The position numbers and the translations under genes are program-made. Positions 24,841-36,600 of a stretch of DNA of 64,000 bases are shown here, in pieces; position 1 is the first letter of the stretch, and every line of letters starts with the position of its first letter. This DNA comes from Cricetomys ansorgei (taxonomy: Eukaryota; Chordata; Mammalia; Rodentia; Nesomyidae): NCBI GenBank assembly GCA_026225945.1, contig JAMJFZ010001769.1, positions 1-64,000 of the forward strand, written 5' to 3'. The notes under the pieces were generated by a model. It had not been told where the DNA came from. It did not search any database and saw only the letters and a program-made list of their open reading frames with translations.

Positions 24841-24842
24841 AC
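24746..24842 (+). repeat. compound (CT)n-(CA)n microsatellite
   Basis: About 69 bp of CT/CCCT followed by about 28 bp of CA. Confidence 0.95.
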
Positions 24843-25190
24843 AAGCTATCAGAAAATTCAGTTTGTAGAACAGTATGCTCTGGTTTCTGTTTCCCCTGCC
24901 CTGGCTATAACCAGTAGAAGGAGGGAGTGTTGGCTCCACGATAAGGAAAATGGATTAGAACCTTGCTTTCTAATACTTTGGCAGATCCTGCCAAAATTCT
25001 CATATTTTACCAGAAGAACTTCTCAATTTTTTCAGTATCCTTTATCTGTTCATAGTTCTCTCTCCAGAGGCGTCTCTCCATGACTCTCACTTTTGAGCCC
25101 TCTTTCTCACTTAATTTTCACATATCCCTCCTTCATAGAGGCTTATTTCCAGCCTTACTCTCCTCTTCCTTCAGGACACAGAAGACAGAC

Positions 25191-25193
<3 letters not shown>

Positions 25194-25264
<71 letters not shown>
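25194..25264 (+). repeat. compound (GT)n-(AT)n microsatellite
   Basis: GT repeats to about 25240 change without interruption to AT repeats, which lead into a palindromic AT-rich region. Confidence 0.95.
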
Positions 25265-25265
<1 letters not shown>

Positions 25266-25318
25266 ATGTATATATAATATGTATTGCATATAATACATAT
25301 TATATATACATTATATAT
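25259..25318. repeat. perfect 27-bp AT-rich inverted repeat
   Basis: Arms at 25259-25285 and 25292-25318 are exact reverse complements with a 6-nt loop (GCATAT). The AT-rich, partly palindromic text continues to about 25500 (TATATAATA and TAATAGTAATA words). Confidence 0.9.
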
Positions 25319-25621
25319 TTTATATTACTATATATAATATACTAATATGTTATATATTATATATACAAACATTTATATTACTATATATAGTAATAGTAAT
25401 GTATGCTATAATAATAGTAATAGTAATATATGTTATATATTATATATAATATATATCAATGTATGTTATATATTTATATGTGTATATATTTATATATCCT
25501 CTGAGAACTGTCTTGAGCATACTTACCAAGCTCTGTGAGGTTTGGAGTTTCTTTCTCTTCTTCCTTGTCTCCAGGTTTTATGAGGCTGGCATGATGTCCT
25601 ACTTCATATTGGTGTATCACT

Positions 25622-25949
25622 TGTAGCAGTACAGCTACTGTGATGACTCAGCAAAGAAAACATGGAGGCATTTTCATAGGTGGAAAACCTGCCAGACCTC
25701 ATCAGAGGGAACCACTATCCTGGCAAGAGCCATACTGGACAGTGGAACCCTGAGCATCTCCTCTCAGTGGTTTTTCTTGATACCTAGGCTCCTCAGGTGT
25801 TCTATTGATAGTATGTGCACATCATGAGCAACCAAACGTCTTTCACATAAAGCCAAAGCCTGCAGATAATACAAAATGCCAAGGCCTATCCAGCCCTTTT
25901 CCCAACAGTGCACAAAACAATTATTTTAAACATAACTGGATATAAACTT
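25622..25949 (+). repeat. copy 2 of the 328-bp dispersed repeat
   Basis: Direct copy of 23243-23570, offset by 2,379 bp with no net indel. The same landmarks occur in the same order. The two could be the flanks of one composite element or two independent insertions. Confidence 0.7.
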
Positions 25950-26114
25950 CTGCTTCAATATACCGATCAACTTGTGCCCTAATTTGGTGAAAGGTTATAT
26001 CCTTGGTAATATTGATCATACAGGAATGAAATAAATAAGAGAATCATTTAAATACTACACCAAATTTGTTTTTCCTAACTATATTTTGTTCAATATGGAT
26101 GTCAACAACTGATT

Positions 26115-26252
26115 TGGTGGCATACACCTGTAATCCCAGAACTTGAGAGTTGATGATAGTAGCACCTGGAGTTCAAGGTCATTATGGGCTACAAAAGCAG
26201 AAGCCGTCTGGATCCATGGTACAAGCTGTCTTAAACAAAATAAAATACAATG
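26115..26252 (+). mobile_element. old B1-related SINE
   Basis: GGTGGCATACACCTGTAATCCC, split over 26117-26138, is the B1 head with its internal promoter A box. It is followed by GGAGTTCAAGGTCATTATGG (B box region), TACAAGCTGTCTTAAAC and an A-rich tail. It is diverged. Confidence 0.75.
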
Positions 26253-26584
26253 AAAAAGAGAAGAGAAACAAAAAGAAGCATTGATCCAATATTCCCAAAC
26301 AGCCAAAGAGTAAGTTTTGAGACTGTTCTAACAAGTGCTATTCTAACTTTTACATGGGCGTCTTTAGAAATCAAGGATTTAAAAATGGATTGAGCTTTCA
26401 GTGCTCTGAAACATTATTAGCAAATGTTCATGTCTCAGAACTGCTTGATGTACTTTAAAGGTTTTGAAAACACCCCAAACTTGTATTGATATGGGTTCTG
26501 TCTCTCAAGATTGATGATATTAGAAATAGAATGGGGACATTTTATATTATTTATTTACTAGTCCATTTAAATATAGCAATTCTA

Positions 26585-26737
26585 AGTCTGGTGTTGTGCC
26601 ACAACACAATGTAACTAAGTACATTTAATTATAGCATTCTGGTGGCAGAGATAGGTGGATCTCTCTAAATTTGTGGCCAGCCTGATCTACTTAGCCAGTT
26701 CCAGGCCAGCCAGGACTACATAGTCAGTCTCTATCAG

Positions 26738-26740
<3 letters not shown>
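26585..26740 (+). mobile_element. B1 SINE
   Basis: AGCATTCTGGTGGCAGAGAT, GGTGGATCTCTCTAAATTTG, GGCCAGCCTGATCTAC, and a repeated CCAGGCCAGCCAGGACTACA before the tail follow the B1 consensus order. A (CA)n array (26739-26776) sits in place of the A tail. Confidence 0.8.

Positions 26741-26776
<36 letters not shown>
26739..26776 (+). repeat. (CA)n microsatellite
   Basis: CA repeats directly at the 3' end of the B1 copy. Confidence 0.95.
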
Positions 26777-26778
<2 letters not shown>

Positions 26779-28104
26779 CAACATCCTGTGTCCAGAAAGA
26801 TGGTTGTGTTAAGACACATGTAGCCATGGGAGAAAGAGAAAACCAATTCCCTCAAATTGTCCTCTGATCATCTATATGGCACACATACACAAACACACAC
26901 AAGCACACACACACTAAATAAATGTAGCACAAATAAAATAATAAATCAATTACATGTTGACATAAATAACATATTTTTAGAAAGACTATTTTTCAAAAAA
27001 AAATTAAATGTCATTGTTACACAGTTTCACAGTTTTACAACTTTCTTAATTGTCTGTTTTAATACACAATAGCTAGATTGTTTCATTTTCTTCTTTATTC
27101 AATTTTTTATGATTGCACACAGCATAAATACCCTGTGAAACTCTATTGGAAATTTATGAAGAAAATTAACATCCTGCTTCATTATAAAGATCACTTTGAT
27201 CAAATCAACCCTTTTGTAAATCTAGAGAACTGTGGAGGTTCTCTGACCAGGTTCTCAGAACCACTGTTAAAGAATGAATCTAGGGCCAAGTTGATATTTT
27301 GTTATGAAATGTGTGTTGGCCTGTTTCCATTTAACACTATCTGAACTGGAACCTTAGCAATTAAATATACCCCCTAGCAATGATTTCTAAACATTACATT
27401 AATTTAGTTTCTGTTACTCATGGCTCCCTTTACAATATTGATTTTAAAATGTTATATTCTTCTGAACCAATTATTTTTCTTTAAACTAAATCAAAATATT
27501 TACTGAAAAGGAACTGTACTGGCAGATTTTGATATTATAAAGCAAAGGGAACAACTTCAAAGCATTTGTGTTCTTTGAGTATTAAAAACAAGATTGATCA
27601 CATGAAATTGAAAGGGAAAAGTGGAGTAGAAAAAAATGAGGGTAGATTTGATCACAATATATTATATACATTAAAAGGAATAATTTAAAGTATATTTTCA
27701 ATATTCAATGAATGGAAAACATTTTTTCAAATGGAGAGAAGTACTAGTATTAACTATGCATCACATAAGAAGCTACCATACCATGTCTAGTATACCCAAG
27801 AGGTATAGGAACACCAGAGAAACTGACACAGACAGATAAATATCAGACTGAGAGAATTAATATATATGGCACCATCTTTTGGACATTATGAAAATTAATA
27901 GCTTAATAATGTTGTGCTATTTACCTTATCTACCTAGGCTTCTTAATGTACAGATATGAAGCTATCAATTAATTCAGTGGCCATAATACTTCTGCACAAT
28001 TGAACAAAATGAGATGTAGATTGGAATAGCCAGTATAATATTACATATTTGCAATTCTTGCAATATTTTTAAATTCATTAGAGAGTTACGAGTAAATTGC
28101 CTGG
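26777..28104. other. unassigned AT-rich interval
   Basis: No gene or clear interspersed repeat. A loose CACACA cluster lies at about 26880-26915. Confidence 0.4.
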
Positions 28105-28470
28105 TGTGATGGTTAATTTGGAATGTCAACTTGAATTAATTAAGAAATACCAAGAGCATTAGTGAGCTACAGCATGGGTATATAATTGAGGATGTCTTCA
28201 GAGAGGATTACCTGAGAAGGCGGGAGTTCTTCCATAAATGTAGGCAGCACCATTCTATCCCCTGGAAGTCAGCCTGGAAGTCAGCTGAGCATCAACATGT
28301 GCCTCTCTCTGATTCCTGGTGTGCCAAGATGTGAGCGAGCAGCTGCCGCACACTCCCCACCAGCCCCATGGTGATGAATTGCATCCCCTCAAGCCAAAAT
28401 AAGCCTCTCTTTCATTAACTTGCTTCTTGTCTATTATTTAGTCAGAGCCAGAGAAAAGCATCCAAGATAG
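28105..28470 (+). mobile_element. ERVL/MaLR-class LTR
   Basis: Starts TGTGATGGTTAATTTGGAAT-GTCAACTTG, a hallmark of ERVL-related LTRs. A GGCAGCACCATTCTATCCC block follows, then the CCAAAATAAGCCTCTC poly(A) region and the degraded end GAGCCAGAGAAAAGC. No partner LTR lies nearby. The exact subfamily was not determined. Confidence 0.6.
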
Positions 28471-29344
28471 ATGGTTTACTTCGTTATACCTAAAGGCCAG
28501 GCCCACATATCCTAAGAATGTTTCCCTGGTATTTGGTGTTCTAAATGTAGAGGTGTTAAGTTTCTCCATGGAGAGAGGAAGGCACAGACAGTTTTCATTC
28601 CCTACAGGTGGTTTAATAATTGTCTTCTATACATATAGCTTTGATATAGTTCTTTCCTATGTCAGTATCCCTGTCTCATACACAGTGTGTTTTCAGAAAA
28701 TGTTGTGATTAACTTTAAAGAGAATAACTGGTGCAGAGGAGTAGTAAGGTTTGTAAATTGACGCTGTGAGTAATGGTAAGAGCAACGGAAGTTTATTTCA
28801 TCTCAAGGCCAAGAAGAAAACGTTTTCTTAATAGAAAGTAAGCATTTGGGCAAAGAAGAAAACAGACACAAGGGTATATACACACAGGCACATGCAGGCA
28901 AGGTCTACCTTTGTCAAGAAAAAGAAATGATGAAATAATTCTCAGGTAGGTCTTTTCTGACAGAATGAAGAACTACCTTCATGAAGCAAAATCCCAAATG
29001 GAACTGGGAACAAGGTTGCGTCCTTCCATGTGTTTGGAAGCACTTGGTGGGTAAGAAGATCGGCAGTACCTACCAACCTCCAAATATCTACCAACAAAAG
29101 GCTGCTGTTTCTCAGTTCCAAAGGTTCTAGGGCCTTCTCTATCATTTGCAGGTGAGGAATCCTTCTTTTCTTTTGGCAGTTTTAGGAGAGTCTTGACCAA
29201 GTCTTAAATATAACAATGAATATACAAACAAAACAGGTGGTCAAATCCATGTAAAATAAAATAACTTCCACTGTCTTTTTTATTATTGGCCAGATGCAAT
29301 TATACATTTTTTAAGCTATAGCATCTTATTTTCTAAATTCAACA
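28471..29344. other. unassigned interval, no gene seen
   Basis: Only short reading frames, including overlapping minus-strand ones at 28942-29200 that lack domain character. Confidence 0.4.
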
Positions 29345-30105
29345 AATTATTTTATTTTTTGAGATTATAATTCAATTACAATATTTATTCTTTCCCTTCC
29401 TTCCCTCCAAACCCTCCCATATAGTCTCCACTGTCTTTCAAATTCATGGCCTCTTTTAAAAATTGTTATACATACATACATACATACATACATATATGTG
29501 TGTTTCTAAATATGACTTGTTCTGTCCATTTACTATTAGCCATTTGTATATTTTAGAGCAGACCATTTAGTACTGGATAACAAATTGGTATACTAGTCCA
29601 TGGGAAGGCCACCTCTCCTGTTCCCAGTTTTTCTCACTTGCCTGTAGTTTTCTGTGTAGCAGTGAGGCCTTCTGGATTCTCTGTGCAGCTTGGCATGGTC
29701 ATTGGTATCATCCTTGTTCAGCTCTGGGCCGTCATATTGGTGAGGTTTTATAAGTGTAGCTTGTGTTATTACTAGGAGACAAAATCTCACAGAGAATTCT
29801 CTTATCCTCTGACACTTAAAATCTTCCTACCATCTCTGACATGATGTTCTCTGTGCCTTAGGTATCAGGAATATTTTGTAAACATATTCATTGGAACTGG
29901 GATCCACAACTCTGCATTTTGACTGGCTGTTGTTTTCTATAGTGGTCTCTGTTATGAAGAGATGTTTCCTTAATGAAGAGTGAGGACTACACTTATCTGT
30001 GAGTAGAAGGAAACTGTTCATTGATTATTGTTAGGGATTATGCTGGGTTAGTAAACCAGTTGTTAGAGATTCTCTTCCAACAATTATCACTTTGCTAGCA
30101 CTGAG
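29345..30105 (-). mobile_element. L1 3' UTR fragment, antisense
   Basis: Antisense landmarks of the rodent L1 3' UTR: GGGCCGTCATATTGGTGAGG, TTTTATAAGTGTAGC, TAGGAGACAAAATCTC, GTGCCTTAGGTATCAGGA, GCATTTTGACTGGCTG, AGTGGTCTCTGTTATG, GGACTACACTTATCTGTGAG and AGGGATTATGCTGGGTTAGT. A (CATA)n run sits at 29468-29494. No ORF2 sequence is attached, so it is a short 5'-truncated copy. Confidence 0.85.
29468..29494 (+). repeat. (CATA)n microsatellite
   Basis: About seven CATA units inside the L1 3' UTR fragment. Confidence 0.9.
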
Positions 30106-32398
30106 TAGTAAAGTTAGGTTTTTAGTAATAGACATGATTTTATTTTGAAACAACTAAGAATTTATAATCTGAAGTTTTTCCTTAAAATGATCAATAGGTT
30201 AAAGTTTATGCAAATAGCCTACTTTTCAGTCAATCATTAGAGTATGGTACTATATAATTAAGGCGAATGGTCTCTAATATATTGTTGACACCAGAGGATA
30301 CAGCACAAGTTTTATCCATCAATTCCAGTCAGTCAGTCATAATCAGTAGTGGAAACCAGGTCAACAGCAAAGCAAACCATATTATCAGCTAGGATGGTCA
30401 GACCAAATGAAGACAGAACTTGGTAGTTTATTTAAAGACACAGTCAAAAGGTATTAAGAATTGTACCATATCCTGGGACATAAGACAAAGAACTATTAAG
30501 GTATAGAATGTAGTTTGAAAAAAAATTGAGACTCAAATTTGTGAGTTAGACTTCTATCTAAACATTCTATCTACAGAAGATATCTCATGAAATGCCTTCT
30601 CTCTGAGACCTGGAACAAATGACAACTTGTAAAGTAACATTTTGTTATGTCGTGTCTCCCATATGCACAGATATAATGTCTAAAAACAATTTTCTCAGCA
30701 ACCCAATGGTAATATCTCCAAAGCCTTCAAAAACCATCACAGTGGACAGTTTTTACCGAAGCAAAACTGAGCCATTTAGTGTTTATAAGGCAGCAGGCTG
30801 ACCAATAAAAGAGGCATCCATCCAAAAATATCCCTTTCTCTTATCACTAGTGTCTCTTTTGTTTAACGTTTCTTGTCACGAATTGTCAGTTTATTGTTGT
30901 CAGCTAAGATTTGAAGAATTCACTTTCAAGCATTTCAGCTCTCTCAAATCAAATGATGCCAAGACTTAGTACATGAGGTTTTAATTCACATATTTAGGAT
31001 TTATTTTCTTTCAGTCAGGAGAGGAGAAGAGTTCCATGAAAGAGCCAGTTCATCAAAAGCAGGAATCAGAAGTTTAAAGTATGGCAACTTTTGAGTGTGG
31101 CTCAAAAGTCTCTGGCTTCAGGGAGTAGTGAACTTCAAGGAGAAAAACTCCTGAACAGCTCTTGGGAGAAATAAATATTCAGATGGTGGGTCTGAAAAGG
31201 AACCATTGTTTACCCAGATGCAGAGGTGCAGCACTGGTGTCTGTGATCAGTAAAGGACAAATGCAAAAAGGCTTTATGTTGCCATACACTAGACAAATAA
31301 ACAGAATTCCTAAAATGCCAGATAAACCCTTATCATACACTGAAGCTTCCCTCTTCTTGGACCAGCACTGTTTACAGAGTCATATGAGAAGGACTTCTCT
31401 AAAACATCCCATACAATGGTCCCTTGCTGGGAGAGAAAGGGAATGCGACTCTCAACTTTGAATACACTCTTTGTGTTATTAACTGTAAGGACATGACTAG
31501 CTTGAACAAGTGGTTCTTTCTTCTAACAAAATTGCTTTTGCTTTGGTTGGTGGTATTGTTTGAGAGAATTAAAAATCCATTCCCGTGTTTCTTAACATCT
31601 TAACATTCTTGATGGTTTGTGTAATGCAGTGGAATAACTCACTGAAGTCCTCTGGGGCAGCCTTGCTCTGTCCCTTACTTTCCCGCCTAAGTTATACATG
31701 AGATGACTTGACTCCTTGATAAACAAATTTCTTTTAGTGTCAAATTTTCTTATTGAGGTAAACCATACATCTGAGACCTGAACTCTGAAGAAGAAGGGGT
31801 TTGGAGAGGAAGGTCAATGATAATGCCTGTTTTAGTCCTGCAATATATTAGCCTTCTGAAATAGAGTGTTTTTAAGTATAAATTATGAGAGGACTTTTGT
31901 TCATGGCTTCCCGACACAAACGTCTAATGGGTGTTAACCCCTACAAAATCAACTTTTATCCGAGAAACAGTATTTGGGCTAGGGGTATTTGTTGGTGTGG
32001 TTCAGCTGGCTGGCAGGCAGCAATGTGGTGAATATGGGTCCTGGGATTAGGGAGACTTAAGCTGGAAGCTTCCTGTTCTGCTTAAAAACTGTTGAGGTAG
32101 CCTTTATTAATTCTCTGAGTTCTAGACACTTAATTCTAACATTTAGCATAATAACGTCTACCTCATAGAACTACTAAGAATACTAATTGAGATAAAATTT
32201 GTAAAGTACATGACACAAAGAATTCAATAAATATTAATATATGTAATTAGACAAAGAGCCCTGTTAGGTCTTTAGAGCTGCTGTTTATTTATTAATTTTC
32301 TTCTTCTGATTGTATTTGTTATATAATTATGCATATTTTTCCTTTGGTTTAACATTTTATTAATATTTATTAATTTTTTCTTAGCCAGAAAATAGTCT
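30106..32398. other. unassigned interval, no gene seen
   Basis: Scattered short frames only; 31162-31461 (99 codons) shows no recognisable domain or codon pattern. No clear repeat. The A/T-rich part at 32280-32390 precedes the poly(T) of the next L1. Confidence 0.4.
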
Positions 32399-32650
32399 TT
32401 TTTTTTTTTTTTTCCAAAACATTTTTATTACTTCTTTGAGAATTTTATACAGTATACTTTGATCATCGTTATCCCCTAAGCCTTTGCCAACTCTTACCAG
32501 CTATACCTACTACCTACCCTACTTCCTACCCACCCTGGACAACTCTGTGTCCTCGTATACATATGCATTCTCATATGTATACACATACACTTATACATAC
32601 ACACACACATACACACACAAACATACACACACACAAACACACACATACAC

Positions 32651-32695
<45 letters not shown>

Positions 32696-33130
32696 ACACA
32701 TACATCCCATTGAGCACAATTTGTTCTAACCATATACTCTTGGATGTGGGGCCAGCCACTGGAATATGGTAGGTCCACTGAAGGCCACATCCTTAAGGAC
32801 AACTTTTCTTTCCCTTCTCTAGAAACCAACTCTCCATAGCTCCTCAGTTTAGGATGGTAGGTTTTAAGCTCCCTCTTACATGCTGGAATGTTAACTGTCT
32901 TGACCCTGTGCAGACAACCACAGCTGCTATGAGTTCATGAGTACAGGGGCCCTTCCATGTCTAGAAGACATTATTTTACTCTGGTCTTCCCTGACCTCTA
33001 GCTCTTGACAATCTTTCTGTCCCTTTCCCCACAATGGTCCTCAAATCTTGGGAATGATATGCATGACCATTTGTGGATGAGCATCCCACTGACACTTGTT
33101 GTCTTTACTTTGATCAGTTGTGACAAATTT
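32399..33130 (-). mobile_element. L1 3' end with poly(A), antisense
   Basis: A T run (32399-32414) is the poly(A) tail of a minus-strand L1. The antisense 3' UTR follows: TTTGAGAATTTTATACAGTA, CCATATACTCTTGGATGTGG, CACATCCTTAAGGACAAC, ATGAGTTCATGAGTACAGGG and TGACCTCTAGCTCTTGACAA. A CA array (32583-32703) has expanded within it. It is 5'-truncated with no coding content. Confidence 0.85.
32583..32703 (+). repeat. interrupted (CA)n microsatellite
   Basis: About 120 bp of CA with TA and AACA interruptions inside an L1 3' UTR. Predicted proteins (His/Thr or Val/Cys repeats) are artefacts. Confidence 0.95.
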
Positions 33131-33287
33131 TTATATAAAGTGGAACATACTACAGAGAGGAATTAAATTGCCAAAAAGTATGGGAAGGATTTTTTTTTTT
33201 TACATCTAATCTCTATCCTTTTCCTCCTTCACTGCTGCTCTGCCCTTTGTATTCCTTATGGTCCAATTTTGTCATTGTTGTTGCTTA

Positions 33288-33362
33288 CTTTCAGTGCTGG
33301 AATTGAACCCAGGATAGTATTATGGGCAAGTGCTCTATCACTGAGTCCCATCCCCAGCTCTC
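33288..33362 (-). mobile_element. ID SINE relic
   Basis: Antisense of the ID core: AGTGCTGGAATTGAACCCAG, then GGGCAAGTGCTCTATCACTG and AGTCCCATCCCCAGC. The tRNA-Ala-like B box and A box are recognisable. It is diverged by several substitutions. Confidence 0.8.
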
Positions 33363-33821
33363 CTAAAACATTTTCATTCATAACTAAGATGGCTTCTTTG
33401 ACCTTCCTAATCCAATGGTCTTTTGTATTTGGTGAAAGTAAATCCATACAAATCTCATGATGACATAAATTCTTCGTTTCCAACATAATTAAAATTTTAA
33501 ATATTCAACACGTGGTATTTCAGCTCATGCAAAGAAAGAATTTTGTATAAATCTATGCTTAAGAAGCCACCCATTCTACTTCTTCGAAATTCAATAGTAA
33601 AACTTGTCTTAAAACATTTACATAAAGGCCCTGGAAGGAGACAGGAAATGAATCTTTTAGCCAACTGGAAATTTTACGTTAATTAATATATATTGAATGA
33701 TGGACCTGAGATCTCATGCCAACTGCAAGTCAGTGGATGAAAATATATTAGCTGCTGCAGTAAGTATATATACTACTGACTTCTGTTGCCTGAGTCAATA
33801 AACACACATTCCACAGCTAGG

Positions 33822-33935
33822 GAGGTAGAGTCCCACCTGTCATCTCAGAAGACAAGAGGCTGATACAAGATGATTGCTGTTTCAGGCTTGCCTTAGAAAG
33901 ACAATAAGCTCCTGTTTCAAATATAACTAAATAAA
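33822..33935 (+). mobile_element. old B1-type SINE relic
   Basis: CACCTGTCATCTCAGAAGAC, AAGAGGCTGATACAAGATGA, TTTCAGGCTTGCCTTAG and an A-rich tail follow the B1/proto-B1 order without a good head. Confidence 0.6.
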
Positions 33936-34124
33936 TTAAACAGAATTCCTCTTTTCAGAAGGCAAGTGTCCTTTCCTCCCTTAATAATCCCCTTCCCATC
34001 ATACCATACTATGGAAAACATACCATACTAAAACAGATTTAATAGTTTAGATTGTCATTGGCAGTCTTGGGATTAAGAACATGTATTCATCTTAATTTGC
34101 TTATCTTTTAAAACAACCAGAGCC

Positions 34125-34171
34125 ATATTCTAACTGGTGTGAGGCCTGAAGATATGACTTAGTTGGTAAAG

Positions 34172-34229
<58 letters not shown>

Positions 34230-34480
34230 GCCAGCATGAAGATACCAGTTTGAATCTCCAGCATGAACACAAAGAGCCAAGAACAATGGTATACTACAGT
34301 CATTTCAACTCTGGGAAATCAGAAACAGGAGATTTGCTGGCTAGCTCATCTAGTGGAATTGTGAGCTGGGTTCAATGAGACAGTATTCTGCAGAAGGCAA
34401 GGAGAAAAAGGGACTAGGAAACCATTTGATGTCAACCTCTAGAATACAGAAAGAATAAAACACAACATATACACAATCAC
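34125..34480 (+). mobile_element. B4 SINE, split by (TTA)n
   Basis: The head (AGATATGACTTAGTTGGTAA) and the continuing B4 sequence (GCATGAAGATACCAGTTTGA, ATGGTATACTACAGTCATTT, GGGTTCAATGAGACAGTATT, TTTGATGTCAACCTCTAGAA) flank a 55-bp ATT/TTA array. The order matches B4 (tRNA-like part, B1-like part, GTCAACCTCT-like 3' end). Confidence 0.7.
34175..34229 (+). repeat. (TTA)n microsatellite
   Basis: About 18 uninterrupted triplets inside the tRNA-like head of a B4 SINE. Homopolymeric translations are artefacts. Confidence 0.95.
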
Positions 34481-36359
34481 ACCATCCTGGTTTTCATTAA
34501 TCTATGTTTCTTATTTTGTAATCTAACCGTAGCCTTACACAACAGAGGATTATAAATATGTATTTACCTGAAAAGATCATTATCTTTTGTTTCATTTGAA
34601 ACCCAGATCATGTCTAAATGAATGTTTCAATATAAAGATGGATGTTGCACCATGAGGGCTTCTTAAAGAAAACAGAAATCGGCAATTCATTAATAGTGCA
34701 CACAGGTACTTATAAACACTCAACAAAGTACTTCTGGCTTGTTTCATGTTTCAGACATTAAAAGGAACAGTCACAAAAATCTCCTTACAGTAAAACAAAG
34801 TCATTTTTATGTTTAGGCTGGTATCTACTAGTTACCTAATAAGTTGAGAAAAATGTTACTATTTCTTTAATCAGATATGTAAACGAGTCATTGAGAAATA
34901 TATATGAAGTATTAAAGTATGGATGTGTTTCATGTTTTCCATTTTCTGTGCTAAACAGAGGAGAATGACCTTGAACATTGAAAATGTTCAACCTGTTTCT
35001 GATACTTACAATCTGTTGTACACACTAAAAGCTTTTTTAATAATCTACCAAAACTAAGTAACGTCAGTTATTTAGTTCTTTGCTCTAAAACCTGACCAAG
35101 ACTATGTTTTTACTTATTCTATTAGATACTTTAAAATTATCATGTTAAAAGCACTGACAAAGATGATTTGTTGCTATAAATATGTGAGTTGAATAGGAAT
35201 TTTCTGGGCTTTGTGATCATGAACCTTACATTCAGAGAAGCCAGTGAGTCCTGCCAAAATGTCAATGGAGTGGGGTATGGTGCCAACACCAAGGGCAAAT
35301 AGCCCATTTGGTTACACTAGGAGTATATTACATGCATTGCTTTTTCTTTTCCTTGAAACTGGACAGCTCCAGTAGTGTGTTCTTCTGAATAAAATAGTAA
35401 ATTAGTCACCCAGTGTTACTGAGGTCGTTCATTAAATCTAAGTGACAGTTTCTCGGTATTTTCATATGGCTGAGAATCAAGTAGTTGCACATCAAATTTC
35501 GACTCTTTTCCTTGCTTCTCACTTGGCACAGACCCTTTATCTGTCATTATTTATGTCCTCAAAGGCCTCTCTACAAAGCTTCCATCCTGAAGTAACAAAA
35601 GATGCTACTCAGAGCATCTCAAACCCGGACATGTTGCAGCAGATGCTGTTTTATGTTTTGCCAAAGAATAAACCCTTTTATTTCTGTCTTGAATGGAATC
35701 TTTCTTCCCATTCCTAAAGGTTTTCCAGCATTAAACCTATTTCTTATCTATCCTCTATGGATGAAAGCCTGTGCCTTTGCCATCAGAGCTCATAGAACCT
35801 TCACTGTGAAGATAGAGCTATGCAAAGAAGTGGAACTCTCTGATCTTTACTTCAGTGCTCCTGCTCACTTACTCCTGTGATGAGAGCAAAAACTACAGTC
35901 TCTGTTTGTGGGAATAAGGATTCAAAGAGAGATATGGTTGAGGAAAGCATCAAAATGAACTAAAACAAATTCAAAACAATTCATCGAACCATAACCAGGG
36001 AAGATGGGCAGTGCTAAGAATTAATGATTTATGAGAAGTTCGGCCTTCATTCAAGGCAGTGAGATTGTCCATCCATGAATCAGAGTAGTGTCCTAAAAGT
36101 CATGGTATGCCAGGGCAAAGGTGATAGCTGGGGCCATATGCATCTTTGTGGTTCTGCATTAGAGAAAACTTAATGTAAGACAAGAGAGTTGTCCATGGGA
36201 ATTACTTCGATGCTGTTTGGAGAGTTGTTCTTGTCATATGCTGAACTGTTTGAAAGCATCACCCTAGAGATTTGATTTTCCTCAATATTGTTGGTAATTT
36301 CTTACATTGAAATAATCAAGTGTAAGCACTTGCCACACAAACATACCAACCTGAGAGTG
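34481..36359. other. unassigned interval, no gene seen
   Basis: Repeat-poor. The two overlapping frames at 35442-35880 (91 and 92 codons) have no domain that I recognise. Confidence 0.4.
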
Positions 36360-36600
36360 ATCTCTAGAATACAAAGGAACTGATGGTACACATCTGTAAC
36401 TATCATTTCTAGGGCAAGGTATGGAGTGGGAATAGGAGAACTGACTGGAAACTCACACACAATCTAGTCCAGAGTGTGTAGCACTAAGCAGAAACAAGGG
36501 ATTCTTCTCAACAAAGTGGAAGGAGAGAGCTGACTCCTGAAAATTGTCCTCTGACTTCCACATGCTCACTAGCTCTCAAATGCATCATTTGCAATATATA
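36360..36600 (+). mobile_element. B4-like SINE relic
   Basis: GATGGTACACATCTGTAACT (B1-like head), GGAAACTCACACACAATCTA, then GAGAGCTGACTCCTGAAAAT and TGTCCTCTGACTTCCACATG, typical of the 3' part of B4/B3 SINEs. The tRNA-like head is absent. Confidence 0.6.

Noticed and set aside
24574..24939. 121-aa minus frame
   Set aside because: Cys-Val and Arg-Glu runs from the CT/CA microsatellite dominate it.
33288..33362. Possible tRNA gene from A- and B-box-like sequence
   Set aside because: It is an ID SINE relic (tRNA-Ala-derived); no cloverleaf can be completed. The same applies to 43921-44005 and 63936-64000.
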